Assembly: GCA_028565715.1 (NCBI GenBank)
Contig: JAOXYC010224905.1
Span: 1 to 10,820 of the forward strand
Direction: 5' to 3'
Origin: Phoronis pallida
Taxonomy: Eukaryota > Phoronida > Phoronidae
Length of the DNA stretch: 10,820 nt
The notes below the pieces were generated by a model. The model had not been told where the DNA came from. It ran no database searches and saw only the letters and a program-made list of their open reading frames with translations. Position numbers and translations under genes: made by a program. Below, one piece after another: positions 6,501 through 10,820 of the stretch; the stretch's first letter is position 1; each line of letters opens with the position of its first letter.

Positions 6501-9395
6501 TATTTGAGAATCCTTTCATCACCACGTCAATTATATTGAAAAGACTGATTTTCTGAACTCTTGTTCCAGTGCTCTCCCAATGTTAGCAGCTATGGTGTCA
6601 TGGTGTTAATGATATGCACAACCTGAAAATGTAAAAATAGATATTTATTAAATCTGTTATTAGATTGAAAAGAATGGTAGTTCTGTGACAAACTGTATAG
6701 TGTAGAAATGGAGTAATTTGCATCTTTATTGCACATACATACTTCAGCTGATTTTTTAAAATGTCCCTTCTACCCAGTGATAAAAACTCAACTTTGTTTG
6801 AAATGAGAATGAAATTAGCAACAGTTGTTGTTTTGACGAGACATTCTACATTGAACAAATGATTTAAGGTTAAGTTGACACTTTATTACATTCATTTGGT
6901 TGAAATAATTCCTTAATTCTGAACAGAAATATTTTTCAATGTGTATTGCACATTTTCATTGTATTTGTGTGTTTCAGAAATACAATGGGTTTGCCCAGAA
7001 AGCCAAGCAGGACTATGAGGTGGCTATGAAGGAATACAAAGCCAACTTGAAGGAGACTAGTGATCATGAGTCACCAAGGTCAGTGGAACAAAATGATTAT
7101 AGTTAAACTCATACATCGTTACTTACGAATGTAGAATTATCAATTATTGAAATACAACGTTTTCCTCCGTTTCTTTTATACAATTTGATTTTTTTTGTTG
7201 CCAATTCTTGTTACTACCTTCATTTTTTATCTAAAACACAAAGTTAATAAGTTACAGTTGATCTCAGTTATCTCGACGACTCGTCAAGATATTTCATCTA
7301 GTCACTTAGGCCGCCTGTATAGAGATTTCTAGAAGAGATGAAGGTAGTTTTTCGTTCAGATGAATGTAAAGATGTAATTTGTAACAAAAATTCCAACGCA
7401 ACTGACCTCATTCAATAGTTGATAGCATCACTATCGTAAGTAGCGATATATAACTTTAACATGCAATCGCTAGTGATAAAACTTGACTGAGCCACAAACC
7501 AGCAGTGGTTAGCTCTTGTTATACAACCTGATGCCCAATTAACCCACATTAGAACCACTAACATGAAATGTTAGAAATTAAACTAAAATGGCGAAAACAA
7601 TTGAAACTCCACTGGGAAGCACACATCAAGCCTTTTCCCCTCAATTTGTGTAGAGTGACTGCCATAGTAGTATATAGCATTTTGTGTATTCATATCTGAA
7701 ATATTCCTGTTTGCAGTAGATCATTTATTAATCAATTTTTCTAGACTGTATCTAATGTCAATGTTTTATATTATAGTCCGAAGAAAGCCAAAAAAGATAA
7801 AACCAAGACAAAATCGCCCAGTACAGACAGCCCAGCTAAGTCCATGGCAGGGTCCGGCGGTGACTACAAAAGTAAAGAGTTCATCTCGAGCTCTGAGTCG
7901 AGTGGCGACGAGGATAAAAAATCTAAAAAAACGAAGAGTCAGAAGAAGAAGAAAGAGGAATCTGATGTCGAGGTTAGACTATGTTAAGTTGGGGTTTATC
8001 TCAGTGTCGAGATTAGACTATGTTAAGTTGGGGTTTATCTCAGTGTCGAGGTTAGACTATGTTAAGTTGGGGTTTATGTCAGTGTCGAGGTTAGACTATG
8101 TTAAGTTGGGGTTTATCTCAATGTCGAGGTTAGACTATGTAAACTTGAGGTTTATCTCAATGTCGAGGTTAGACTATGTTAAGTTGGGGTTTATCTCAAT
8201 GTTAATTTCATCTGGTCTTACTACTTTTTCTTTTTACATCACCAACGTAGAAGGTACCATAATTGACTTTAAGCTGAAGTGTACATTAAAAAAATTAACT
8301 CTAGAAATTAATGTTACATTTAAAAAGTTTTGAATATTTAATTGTTGAATATAAATAATGTACAAGCTACCTGACTCAACCATCTTCTAGACAATGTTTT
8401 GTGGCGATGTGTCTGAATGAAGACTTTCATGATGAGGAATACATTTGTCATCATTTGTTAAAGTAATGACTTCTCTGTAGTGATGACCTGTGTTAGTTGA
8501 TCAAAATTGCCTGCATTGTGTTGAACTGATTGCCATTCTGAATTCTTTCATTCAAAGATTTGTTCTGCACTATTTATTATTTGTACATCTGTGTTATTTC
8601 TTATCTGTTGCAGATGGCTTCTGAAGAAGAACAGAAATCCGAGTCCGAGGTAGGCTTATATGAACATTAGTTGTCCTCAGAATTTTAAAACAGTTTTTAG
8701 AATCAGTCCATTAGTCCAGGGTCATTTAAAAAGTCATCTTCTGAAAAATCATTCGCCATCAAATAATTTCTCCATGGCCTTGTAATTTGCACCTGAGTCA
8801 AGGCTGATTGATGTTCCAGTAATGTTGTGGTTTAGTAGTCCTTTTGGGTTGCCTGTGCTTAACTGTGCACTTTAGGATGTCTGTTAAAAAGAGGACGATG
8901 TGAGGTTTAGTGTTACTTTAAGTTCAATTTTATGTTGTTTCAGGCATCTGCGGAGGAATCGGATGATGACAAACCATTAAAAAAGAAATCAACTCGTGGA
9001 AACAAGGGAGACGATGAGGAATTAGCTGAGGTGAGTGGACAGGCTTCACTTTTAATGTCACATGCCAATCTCCTAGAAGAAAATAACAATTGTCTTGATA
9101 AAGTTATGCAACACAACTTACCAACTTGACATTATCAGGTGGAAGTAAAAATTCAATTCATAATAAAACAACAACAACATTGAAAGTTGATAAGTTGACA
9201 TTGCAATGCATGCTTTACTACTAAACTGTTCCTTCAACTGTATAGTTTTTTAAAACTTACGTATTTATCACATTTTTGCAGTTGCCATCTGATGAAGAAA
9301 TTTTGAGTTCACCAGAGCATTCTGAGCAGGGGAGTGGCTCTGGATCCGGCTCCGGAAGTGGATCAGAGCAAGGGGAGGATGAAGATGATGATTAG
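372..9395 (+). CDS. SSRP1: SSRP1, FACT complex subunit (C-terminal 477 residues, 11 exons, 5' partial)
   Basis: Joined coding segments: 372-500, 1346-1567, 2235-2307, 4568-4694, 5658-5809, 6133-6330, 6978-7078, 7777-7972, 8614-8649, 8944-9030, 9282-9395. Family knowledge: SSRP1 pairs with SPT16 to form FACT, a nuclear histone chaperone that handles H2A-H2B during transcription, replication and repair. Seen here, numbering the first full codon (373) as residue 1: end of the middle PH-like domain (about 1-141), acidic segment (about 145-220), basic linker (about 222-253), HMG box (about 255-320), and a charged Ser-rich tail (321-477). Conserved SSRP1 blocks include MSGPEYE, NRKITVPG, YPLERGF, HKPPVHIRFDE, TTTRSFDFE, HDAYLERMK, DVAEEFDS, PKRPMSAY and YKSKEF. 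Roughly the first 300 residues of the family are missing because they lie upstream. The tail after the HMG box (about 157 residues) looks longer than the vertebrate one as I remember it. No stop or frameshift was found. Fungal Pob3 is excluded by the HMG box. Confidence 0.96.
910..1104. other. Unidentified ~190-bp insertion inside repeat copy A
   Basis: Homology to exon 2 stops near 909-912 and resumes near 1102, and AGC is present at both edges (910-912, 1102-1104). The inserted stretch is visibly richer in GC than the surrounding intron. It contains local stems: GCGATA/TATCGC at 961-978, and an imperfect CCCTCGAC/GTCGAAGGG pair near 1069-1089. No terminal inverted repeats, poly-A tail or convincing Pol III boxes were found. 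The edges are uncertain by a few bases and the class is unknown. Confidence 0.55.
1102..1151 (+). pseudogene. Pseudo-exon copy A (partial exon 2 duplicate)
   Basis: About 50 bp match the start of exon 2 (codons for SGSHCISCSYKASNGF), with several substitutions. The adjacent acceptor is displaced by the insertion upstream. The copy ends at TTTCCT and continues directly into intron-like sequence with no consensus donor, so it is not expected to be spliced as an exon. Confidence 0.8.
1222..1275 (+). pseudogene. Pseudo-exon copy B (partial exon 2 duplicate)
   Basis: The 54 bp are nearly identical to 1346-1399 (one difference seen, AGTGG versus AGCGG). The base before it is C where the functional copy has the G of AG, so this acceptor is destroyed. 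There is no consensus donor at its end. It appears to be a recent tandem duplicate that has no splicing role. Confidence 0.85.
1346..1567 (+). CDS. SSRP1: SSRP1 exon 2 of the window (middle domain core)
   Basis: The exon completes Ser43, encodes residues 44-116 and ends with two bases of Lys117. Acceptor is TTACAG|G and donor is AA|GTATGA. The peptide carries the strongest SSRP1 signature: CISCSYKAS, YPLERGF, HKPPVHIRFDE, VNFARG and TTTRSFDFE. These are the beta-strands of the second PH-like module, the part of FACT's middle domain implicated in histone contact. The start at 1346 rather than at the duplicated upstream copies is fixed by the intact CAG and by frame. The coding half is more GC-rich than the introns. 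Confidence 0.97.
1568..2234 (+). other. SSRP1 intron, nothing notable
   Basis: AT-rich intron of 667 bp from GTATGA to TTTTCAG. A 13-bp motif (ATAACAATAATGT) occurs twice, near 1634 and 1741; otherwise I see no coding, RNA or repeat structure. Confidence 0.85.
2235..2307 (+). CDS. SSRP1: SSRP1 exon 3 of the window (end of middle domain)
   Basis: The 73-bp exon between TTTTCAG|G and CTG|GTAAGT completes Lys117 and encodes residues 118-141, DEYGKLYDFVKNKHLRVKN then IGGKL. This is the terminal helix of the PH-like module (EEYGKLFDFV in vertebrates, from memory). It ends in phase 0. Confidence 0.95.
2889..3270. repeat. Degenerate ~21-bp minisatellite in inverted arrangement
   Basis: On the + strand from about 3057 to 3270 successive stretches of 18-27 bp share a loose consensus close to GGNCCGTAAGCTATGTTTG. 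Clear units start near 3057, 3078, 3129, 3174, 3195 and 3238. From about 2889 to 3040 the same motif runs on the minus strand. The arms pair: GGTCCCAAATACA at 2953-2965 is the exact reverse complement of 3166-3178, and CTTCAAAC at 2936-2943 of 3188-3195. The symmetry axis is near 3065. No family name can be given. Confidence 0.65.
3935..4431. mobile_element. Fold-back/MITE-like palindrome flanked by TTAA
   Basis: The two halves are reverse complements along almost their whole length (about 245 bp each), with no real spacer. The centre is GGGATCCC at 4181-4188. Matching landmarks are AAAGGTATTTG near 3937-3947 against CAAATACCTTT near 4419-4429, the GATCAAATCTGTGAT stretch in the left arm with its complement in the right arm, and a long exact block on either side of the centre around GAATTCCAAACAAG. 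TTAA sits at both outer edges (3935-3938, 4428-4431), which would suit a piggyBac-type target duplication, though TTAA could also just be part of the palindrome. It has no coding capacity and is therefore non-autonomous. Confidence 0.75.
4568..4694 (+). CDS. SSRP1: SSRP1 exon 4 of the window (start of acidic segment)
   Basis: The exon starts in phase 0 after ATTGCAG and ends with the first base of Ala184 before donor GTCAGT. It encodes residues 142-183, including MMDSDDED, the conserved HDAYLERMK, then REGQERDEDEEEDEDES. Family knowledge: this acidic, intrinsically disordered stretch follows the middle domain and is a phosphorylation target that tunes DNA and nucleosome binding by the HMG box. 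Confidence 0.95.
4816..4875 (+). repeat. Degenerate tRNA-like head (possible SINE fragment)
   Basis: GGGCTGTCAGCTTAGCTGG at 4816-4834, followed by TAGAG, resembles a Pol III A box (CAGCTTAGCTGG versus TRGYNNAGYNGG) at the expected distance from a tRNA 5' end. I cannot find a good B box in the next 60 bp, so a full promoter is not supported. It may be a truncated, diverged SINE of the same type as the one near 5494. Confidence 0.35.
5005..5443. mobile_element. Possible hAT-like non-autonomous relic with ACCGTACC motifs
   Basis: GGTACGGTAC at 5051-5060 faces GTACCGTACC-type motifs at 5372-5386, 5406-5415 and 5428-5432, giving inverted symmetry. The minus strand near the right end reads AGGGCTGAAACGGTAC, and a second nested AGGGCTTCGGTAC occurs at 5380-5392. 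Such CAGGG-type termini recall hAT transposons from memory. The left terminus is not clear and no 8-bp target duplication was found, so the limits and class are tentative. Confidence 0.3.
5494..5580 (+). repeat. tRNA-derived SINE-like segment with A and B boxes
   Basis: GGGGCTGGGTAGCTTAATTAG starts the segment. An A-box-like TAGCTTAATTAG is at 5503-5514 and a good B-box-like GTTTGATTCC at 5548-5557, about 45 bp apart, which is typical of tRNA-derived elements. The acceptor stem pairs poorly and the anticodon arm is degenerate, so this is not a working tRNA gene. No poly-A or simple-repeat tail was seen before exon 5 begins 80 bp downstream. Confidence 0.5.
5658..5809 (+). CDS. SSRP1: SSRP1 exon 5 of the window (acidic to basic transition)
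   Basis: The exon completes Ala184 and encodes residues 185-234, ending in phase 0 at ATC|GTAAGT. The peptide has the family landmark DVAEEFDS at about 198-205, then a Ser/Gly/Glu-rich run and the lysine cluster EKKEKKKKHKTKTI. This is the switch from the acidic disordered region to the basic, NLS-like linker before the HMG box. Coding is strongly GC-rich compared with the introns on either side. Confidence 0.95.
5810..6132 (+). other. SSRP1 intron with a 25-bp tandem duplication
   Basis: The 323-bp intron runs from GTAAGT to CTCATAG. A 25-bp unit starting AAACAATGAGGATTTG is present twice in tandem (5821-5845, 5846-5870) with one difference, 11 bases after the donor. The rest is AT-rich and featureless. 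Confidence 0.85.
5821..5870 (+). repeat. Two tandem copies of a 25-bp unit
   Basis: The copies at 5821-5845 and 5846-5870 match at 24 of 25 positions, so the duplication is recent. It lies wholly inside the intron and does not touch the donor at 5810. Confidence 0.9.
6133..6330 (+). CDS. SSRP1: SSRP1 exon 6 of the window (basic linker and most of HMG box)
   Basis: The 198-bp exon is in phase 0 at both ends (CATAG|CGT to GAG|GTTTGT) and encodes residues 235-300. A basic run (PRKEKKGKKKNKD) leads into the HMG box: PKRPMSAYFLWM at 255-266, then NRERIKKENPG, TDIGKIAGEEW and the start of helix 3. Family knowledge: this box binds and bends DNA without strict sequence preference and contacts nucleosomal DNA. 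The key hydrophobic wedge and core aromatics (Tyr262, Phe263, Trp265, Trp293) are present. The donor GTTTGT is weak. Confidence 0.97.
6331..6977 (+). other. SSRP1 intron, nothing notable
   Basis: The 647-bp AT-rich intron splits the HMG box and ends in GTTTCAG. I checked it for a missed exon because helix 3 is interrupted here, but the box is complete without one. No repeats or RNA structures stand out. Confidence 0.85.
6978..7078 (+). CDS. SSRP1: SSRP1 exon 7 of the window (end of HMG box)
   Basis: The exon encodes residues 301-333 plus two bases of Ser334, between GTTTCAG|A and AAG|GTCAGT. KYNGFAQKAKQDYEVAMKEY forms HMG helix 3 and its extended end. The box is about two residues shorter before helix 3 than the vertebrate protein as I recall it, a spacing I associate with invertebrate SSRP1. 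The tail KETSDHESP starts the disordered C-terminus. Confidence 0.95.
7079..7776 (+). other. SSRP1 intron, nothing notable
   Basis: The 698-bp intron runs from GTCAGT to TTATAG. Only small inverted repeats are visible, such as TATCG/CGATA at about 7433-7449. No gene, RNA or mobile element is supported. Confidence 0.85.
7777..7972 (+). CDS. SSRP1: SSRP1 exon 8 of the window (Lys/Ser tail)
   Basis: The exon completes Ser334 and encodes residues 335-399. SPKKAKKDKTKTKSP is a basic segment; GDYKSKEFISSSESSGDED matches the conserved KSKEF-SS-ES block of the vertebrate tail; KKSKKTKSQKKKKEESDVE closes it. The exon ends at GAG|GTTAGA in phase 0, a weak donor that lies in the first unit of a 39-bp repeat array. 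Reading on past the donor gives VRLC then TAA at 7985-7987, so use of a later donor would truncate the protein. The frame, GC content and family match support ending the exon at 7972. Confidence 0.9.
7967..8200 (+). repeat. 39-bp minisatellite, six copies, overlapping the exon 8 splice donor
   Basis: Units start at 7967, 8006, 8045, 8084, 8123 and 8162, and each begins GTCGAGGTTAGAC except that copy 2 has GTCGAGATTAGAC. The first six bases of copy 1 are the last two codons of exon 8. Copies differ by only a few substitutions, with copy 5 the most diverged, so the array is young. Copies 1 and 3-6 each contain the complete GAG|GTTAGA donor; copy 2 has lost its GT. Confidence 0.95.
7973..8613 (+). 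other. SSRP1 intron beginning inside the 39-bp repeat array
   Basis: The 641-bp intron runs from GTTAGA to TTGCAG. Its first 228 bp are the repeat array; the rest (8201-8613) is AT-rich with no supported feature. Confidence 0.85.
8614..8649 (+). CDS. SSRP1: SSRP1 microexon (exon 9 of the window)
   Basis: This 36-bp exon lies between CTGTTGCAG|A and GAG|GTAGGC and encodes residues 400-411, MASEEEQKSESE. It is in phase 0 at both ends, so skipping it would remove 12 residues without changing the frame. Its acidic Ser pattern fits the surrounding tail and offers possible CK2 sites. It is called from splice-site quality, phase and composition, because there is no conserved motif to confirm it. 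Confidence 0.8.
8650..8943 (+). other. SSRP1 intron, nothing notable
   Basis: The 294-bp intron runs from GTAGGC to GTTTCAG and holds no recognisable feature. Confidence 0.8.
8944..9030 (+). CDS. SSRP1: SSRP1 exon 10 of the window (acidic/basic tail)
   Basis: The 87-bp exon between TTTCAG|G and GAG|GTGAGT is in phase 0 at both ends. It encodes residues 412-440: ASAEESDDDKPLKKKSTRG followed by NKGDDEELAE. The alternation of acidic Ser clusters and Lys runs is typical of the SSRP1 C-terminus. It could be skipped in frame. Strong splice sites support it even though its sequence is poorly conserved. Confidence 0.88.
9031..9281 (+). other. Last SSRP1 intron
   Basis: The 251-bp intron runs from GTGAGT to TTTTTGCAG and holds only a CAACAACAA run near 9170. 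Confidence 0.85.
9282..9395 (+). CDS. SSRP1: SSRP1 terminal exon with stop codon
   Basis: The exon encodes residues 441-477 and TAG at 9393-9395. LPSDEEILSSPEHSEQ is followed by a (GS)n run of about five repeats and the acidic end EQGEDEDDD. Vertebrate SSRP1 also ends in a Ser/Gly/acidic tail (SSEDSASGSDE, from memory), so this is the natural C-terminus. The GS run is a simple codon repeat (GGN TCN/AGY) and may vary in length between alleles. Confidence 0.93.
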   Translation: MPSDEEILSSPEHSEQGSGSGSGSGSGSEQGEDEDDD

Positions 9396-9550
9396 AGAAA
9401 AACTTTTTCCATTAACTCTCAGTAGAACTTTAAAAAACAATTGCTAATGTCAAATCGTCTTGGTAGTGTTAAAAAGGGAGCTGAAGTAAAGATTTTTCTT
9501 ACGTTAGTTTGTTTTGTTACTGCACACAGTAACACAATATTCAACAAAAG

Positions 9551-9590
9551 ATCCAAAAGTACCAGAAAGTCTCTTTCTGGACTTTTGGAT
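9551..9590 (+). promoter_or_regulatory. Strong stem-loop in the 3' UTR
   Basis: Bases 9551-9569 pair with 9573-9590 over 18 base pairs, with a single bulged A (9561) and a three-base loop (TCT). It starts ATCCAAAAGT and ends ACTTTTGGAT. In the mRNA it would form a stable hairpin about 155 nt after the stop. It is shorter than a typical pre-miRNA and too far from the likely 3' end to be a histone-type end signal. Its function is unknown. Confidence 0.75.
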
Positions 9591-9908
9591 AATTTGGTAA
9601 TTGTGTGGCAGAGAAATTTCAATCTTACAAACGAATGTCAAAAATGTAACACTCAAATGTGCTGTCTGTATTATGTAGTAGTGTTTTGTAAAAAAAATGT
9701 CAAAATATACTTGTCAAAATATCTTATATCTCTGTCCTTTTTTTACCACAGGGGTCGCTAGTAGCAACATTTTCACGAGGTAATGGCAATGAATCAAGTC
9801 ATGAATTTGTTTTCTGGATGCAGATAGTAATAGAAAGCATCCACATCTAAAAATTCGGTTTACTTATCGTAGTTCAACTAGGAACTAATCAAATTATTGA
9901 TACTTAAA

Positions 9909-9914
9909 AATAAA
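9909..9914 (+). terminator. Candidate polyadenylation hexamer AATAAA (1)
   Basis: First canonical hexamer after the stop, about 515 nt downstream of it; T-rich sequence (TTTTTTATT) follows at about 9942-9950. Confidence 0.4.
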
Positions 9915-9986
9915 TGCATACAACACAAGTGCATAACAACATTTTTTATTCCAATAATTGTAATAACTTAAAAAGTGTAAATGATA

Positions 9987-9992
9987 AATAAA
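9987..9992 (+). terminator. Candidate polyadenylation hexamer AATAAA (2)
   Basis: Canonical hexamer within GATAAATAAAC; modest T-rich sequence follows. It is one of several equal candidates. Confidence 0.35.
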
Positions 9993-10319
9993 CTGGAAGC
10001 AATATTTGATTAACTTTCAACAATTAAAAATTTTTAATGATAAAGAATTCAAAAAGAAAGTTTCATTTAACACCATCATCGTGTGTAGCTTTCAGTAGTT
10101 ATGGCAAAATAAGCAACATAACATCCATACGTATGCAGGGAGAGATGAGGGTAGATTCCGCCTGAGGGCAAATTGGTTGTATAACCTAATTTATAGCTTG
10201 AATAAGAATACAAGGCAATTTGAAATATGATTTATGATTATCAATAATTTTCTTGACCTAAAATGACCAAATGAGTGCCATGGACTGGAAATTATATAAT
10301 TATTCCTCCCACAAATGCC

Positions 10320-10325
10320 AATAAA
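10320..10325 (+). terminator. Candidate polyadenylation hexamer AATAAA (3)
   Basis: Canonical hexamer followed within 50 bases by a TTTTCAGGTG stretch. Confidence 0.25.
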
Positions 10326-10537
10326 AGAATGATAGGTCTCTACTTGATGACATTTTCAGGTGCACATTTTACACTTTTTAAAGGTTTTAACCCTTTGGTG
10401 ATAAAGTTTTATGTTTTTGCGCCAAAACAATTTTTGTATGGTTTTGATCATTTTCTGATAAAACGTCGATGTTGCTCTGTTGAAATCACTGGGTTGTGTT
10501 GCTTGAAATTTTAAATTATAAAATTACACGCTTTTAA

Positions 10538-10543
10538 AATAAA
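10538..10543 (+). terminator. Candidate polyadenylation hexamer AATAAA (4)
   Basis: Canonical hexamer followed by TGTAATGTTCTGT and, further on, GGTGTTCTGT, which resembles a downstream GT-rich element. By context this is the best of the four. Confidence 0.4.
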
Positions 10544-10560
10544 TGTAATGTTCTGTAAAT

Positions 10561-10820
10561 GATTATAAGATGAATTGGACTCTGGTGTTCTGTAATTTCT
10601 TTGTCAAAGGGTATCGCCCCAAAAATGTTGATCGACCCTGTCAGAAGAAATGTTTAATAAGCCCCTACTGCGGTTGGCAAGACTCGCAAAATCTTCACCA
10701 TATTGCGGCTTGACACGGGATGACTCCCAACACTTTTCTTATGATTAAAGATACTGTCTCCTTGTTGGTGAGGATCTGGGGTCAAAATTCAAATCAACTA
10801 GAAATTTTGTGTACGAGTCC
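10561..10820. other. Probable intergenic sequence, no gene recognised
   Basis: Slightly less AT-rich than the 3' UTR. No open reading frame of note, no splice-flanked coding block, and no RNA gene is visible on either strand. A neighbouring gene's exon or UTR, or a repeat, cannot be excluded. Confidence 0.5.

Larger units (their letters stand above)
9396..10560 (+). other. SSRP1 3' UTR (end estimated)
   Basis: AT-rich non-coding sequence after the stop. It has one strong stem-loop (9551-9590) and AATAAA hexamers at 9909, 9987, 10320 and 10538. The 3' end cannot be fixed without transcript data. The last hexamer is followed by GT-rich sequence, so a long UTR ending near 10560 is possible, but an end near 9930 or 10010 is equally allowed. 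Confidence 0.55.

Noticed and set aside
6331-6977. A missing mini-exon in the HMG box, since it seems about two residues short compared with the vertebrate protein.
   Set aside because: The phase is 0 on both sides, helix 3 reads through naturally, and the shorter spacing fits invertebrate SSRP1 as remembered.
7967-8200. Regular repeats that could be mistaken for a CRISPR array.
   Set aside because: The repeats are directly adjacent with no unique spacers, and lie in a eukaryotic gene.
7755-8333. 192-codon open frame containing six repeats of a 13-residue SRLDYVKLGF-type motif, looking like a repeat protein.
   Set aside because: It is out of frame with SSRP1 exon 8, and the repetition comes from the 39-bp minisatellite (a multiple of three, so the frame stays open). 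It starts in intron sequence and has no family match.
9441-9761. 106-codon + strand frame after the stop codon.
   Set aside because: It lies in the 3' UTR, spans the hairpin, and has no domain or conserved motif; chance open frame.
10275-10514. 79-codon + strand frame near the window end.
   Set aside because: AT-rich chance frame with several polyadenylation hexamers around it and no recognisable protein features.

Overview
The window is the 3' part of one eukaryotic nuclear gene on the + strand, encoding the FACT-complex subunit SSRP1 (structure-specific recognition protein 1). Eleven exons can be joined in a single reading frame from 372 to the TAG at 9393-9395. They give the C-terminal 477 residues; the N-terminal part of the protein lies upstream of the window. 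Every junction is GT-AG and all split-codon phases agree across the ten introns.

Organism: the protein has an HMG box, which plant and animal SSRP1 carry and fungal Pob3 lacks. It aligns closely with animal SSRP1 from memory. The many short exons, AT-rich introns of about 0.25-2.3 kb, and scattered small repeats suggest a non-vertebrate metazoan such as a lophotrochozoan or invertebrate deuterostome. The phylum cannot be fixed from this sequence.

Layout: 1-371 is the tail of an upstream intron. Exons 1-3 (372-2307) encode the end of the middle (tandem PH-like) domain. Exons 4-5 (4568-5809) encode the acidic disordered segment. Exons 6-7 (6133-7078) encode a basic linker and the HMG box. Exons 8-11 (7777-9395) encode a Lys/Ser/acidic tail rich in possible CK2 sites. 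A 3' UTR with several AATAAA hexamers follows from 9396. No second gene is recognisable.

The unusual content is in the introns. (a) The intron-end plus first 54 bp of exon 2 is present three times in tandem (124-bp period); the decoy acceptors are broken or lead to a stop, and one copy carries an approximately 190-bp insertion. (b) A near-perfect palindrome of about 495 bp flanked by TTAA lies in intron 3. (c) A degenerate ~21-bp minisatellite in inverted arrangement is also in intron 3. (d) Six 39-bp repeats begin inside the end of exon 8, and all but one re-create its 5' splice site. (e) There are degenerate tRNA-like SINE pieces and a possible hAT-like relic in intron 4, and a strong hairpin in the 3' UTR. 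I see a conserved housekeeping gene with local repeat invasion, not a new multi-gene system.
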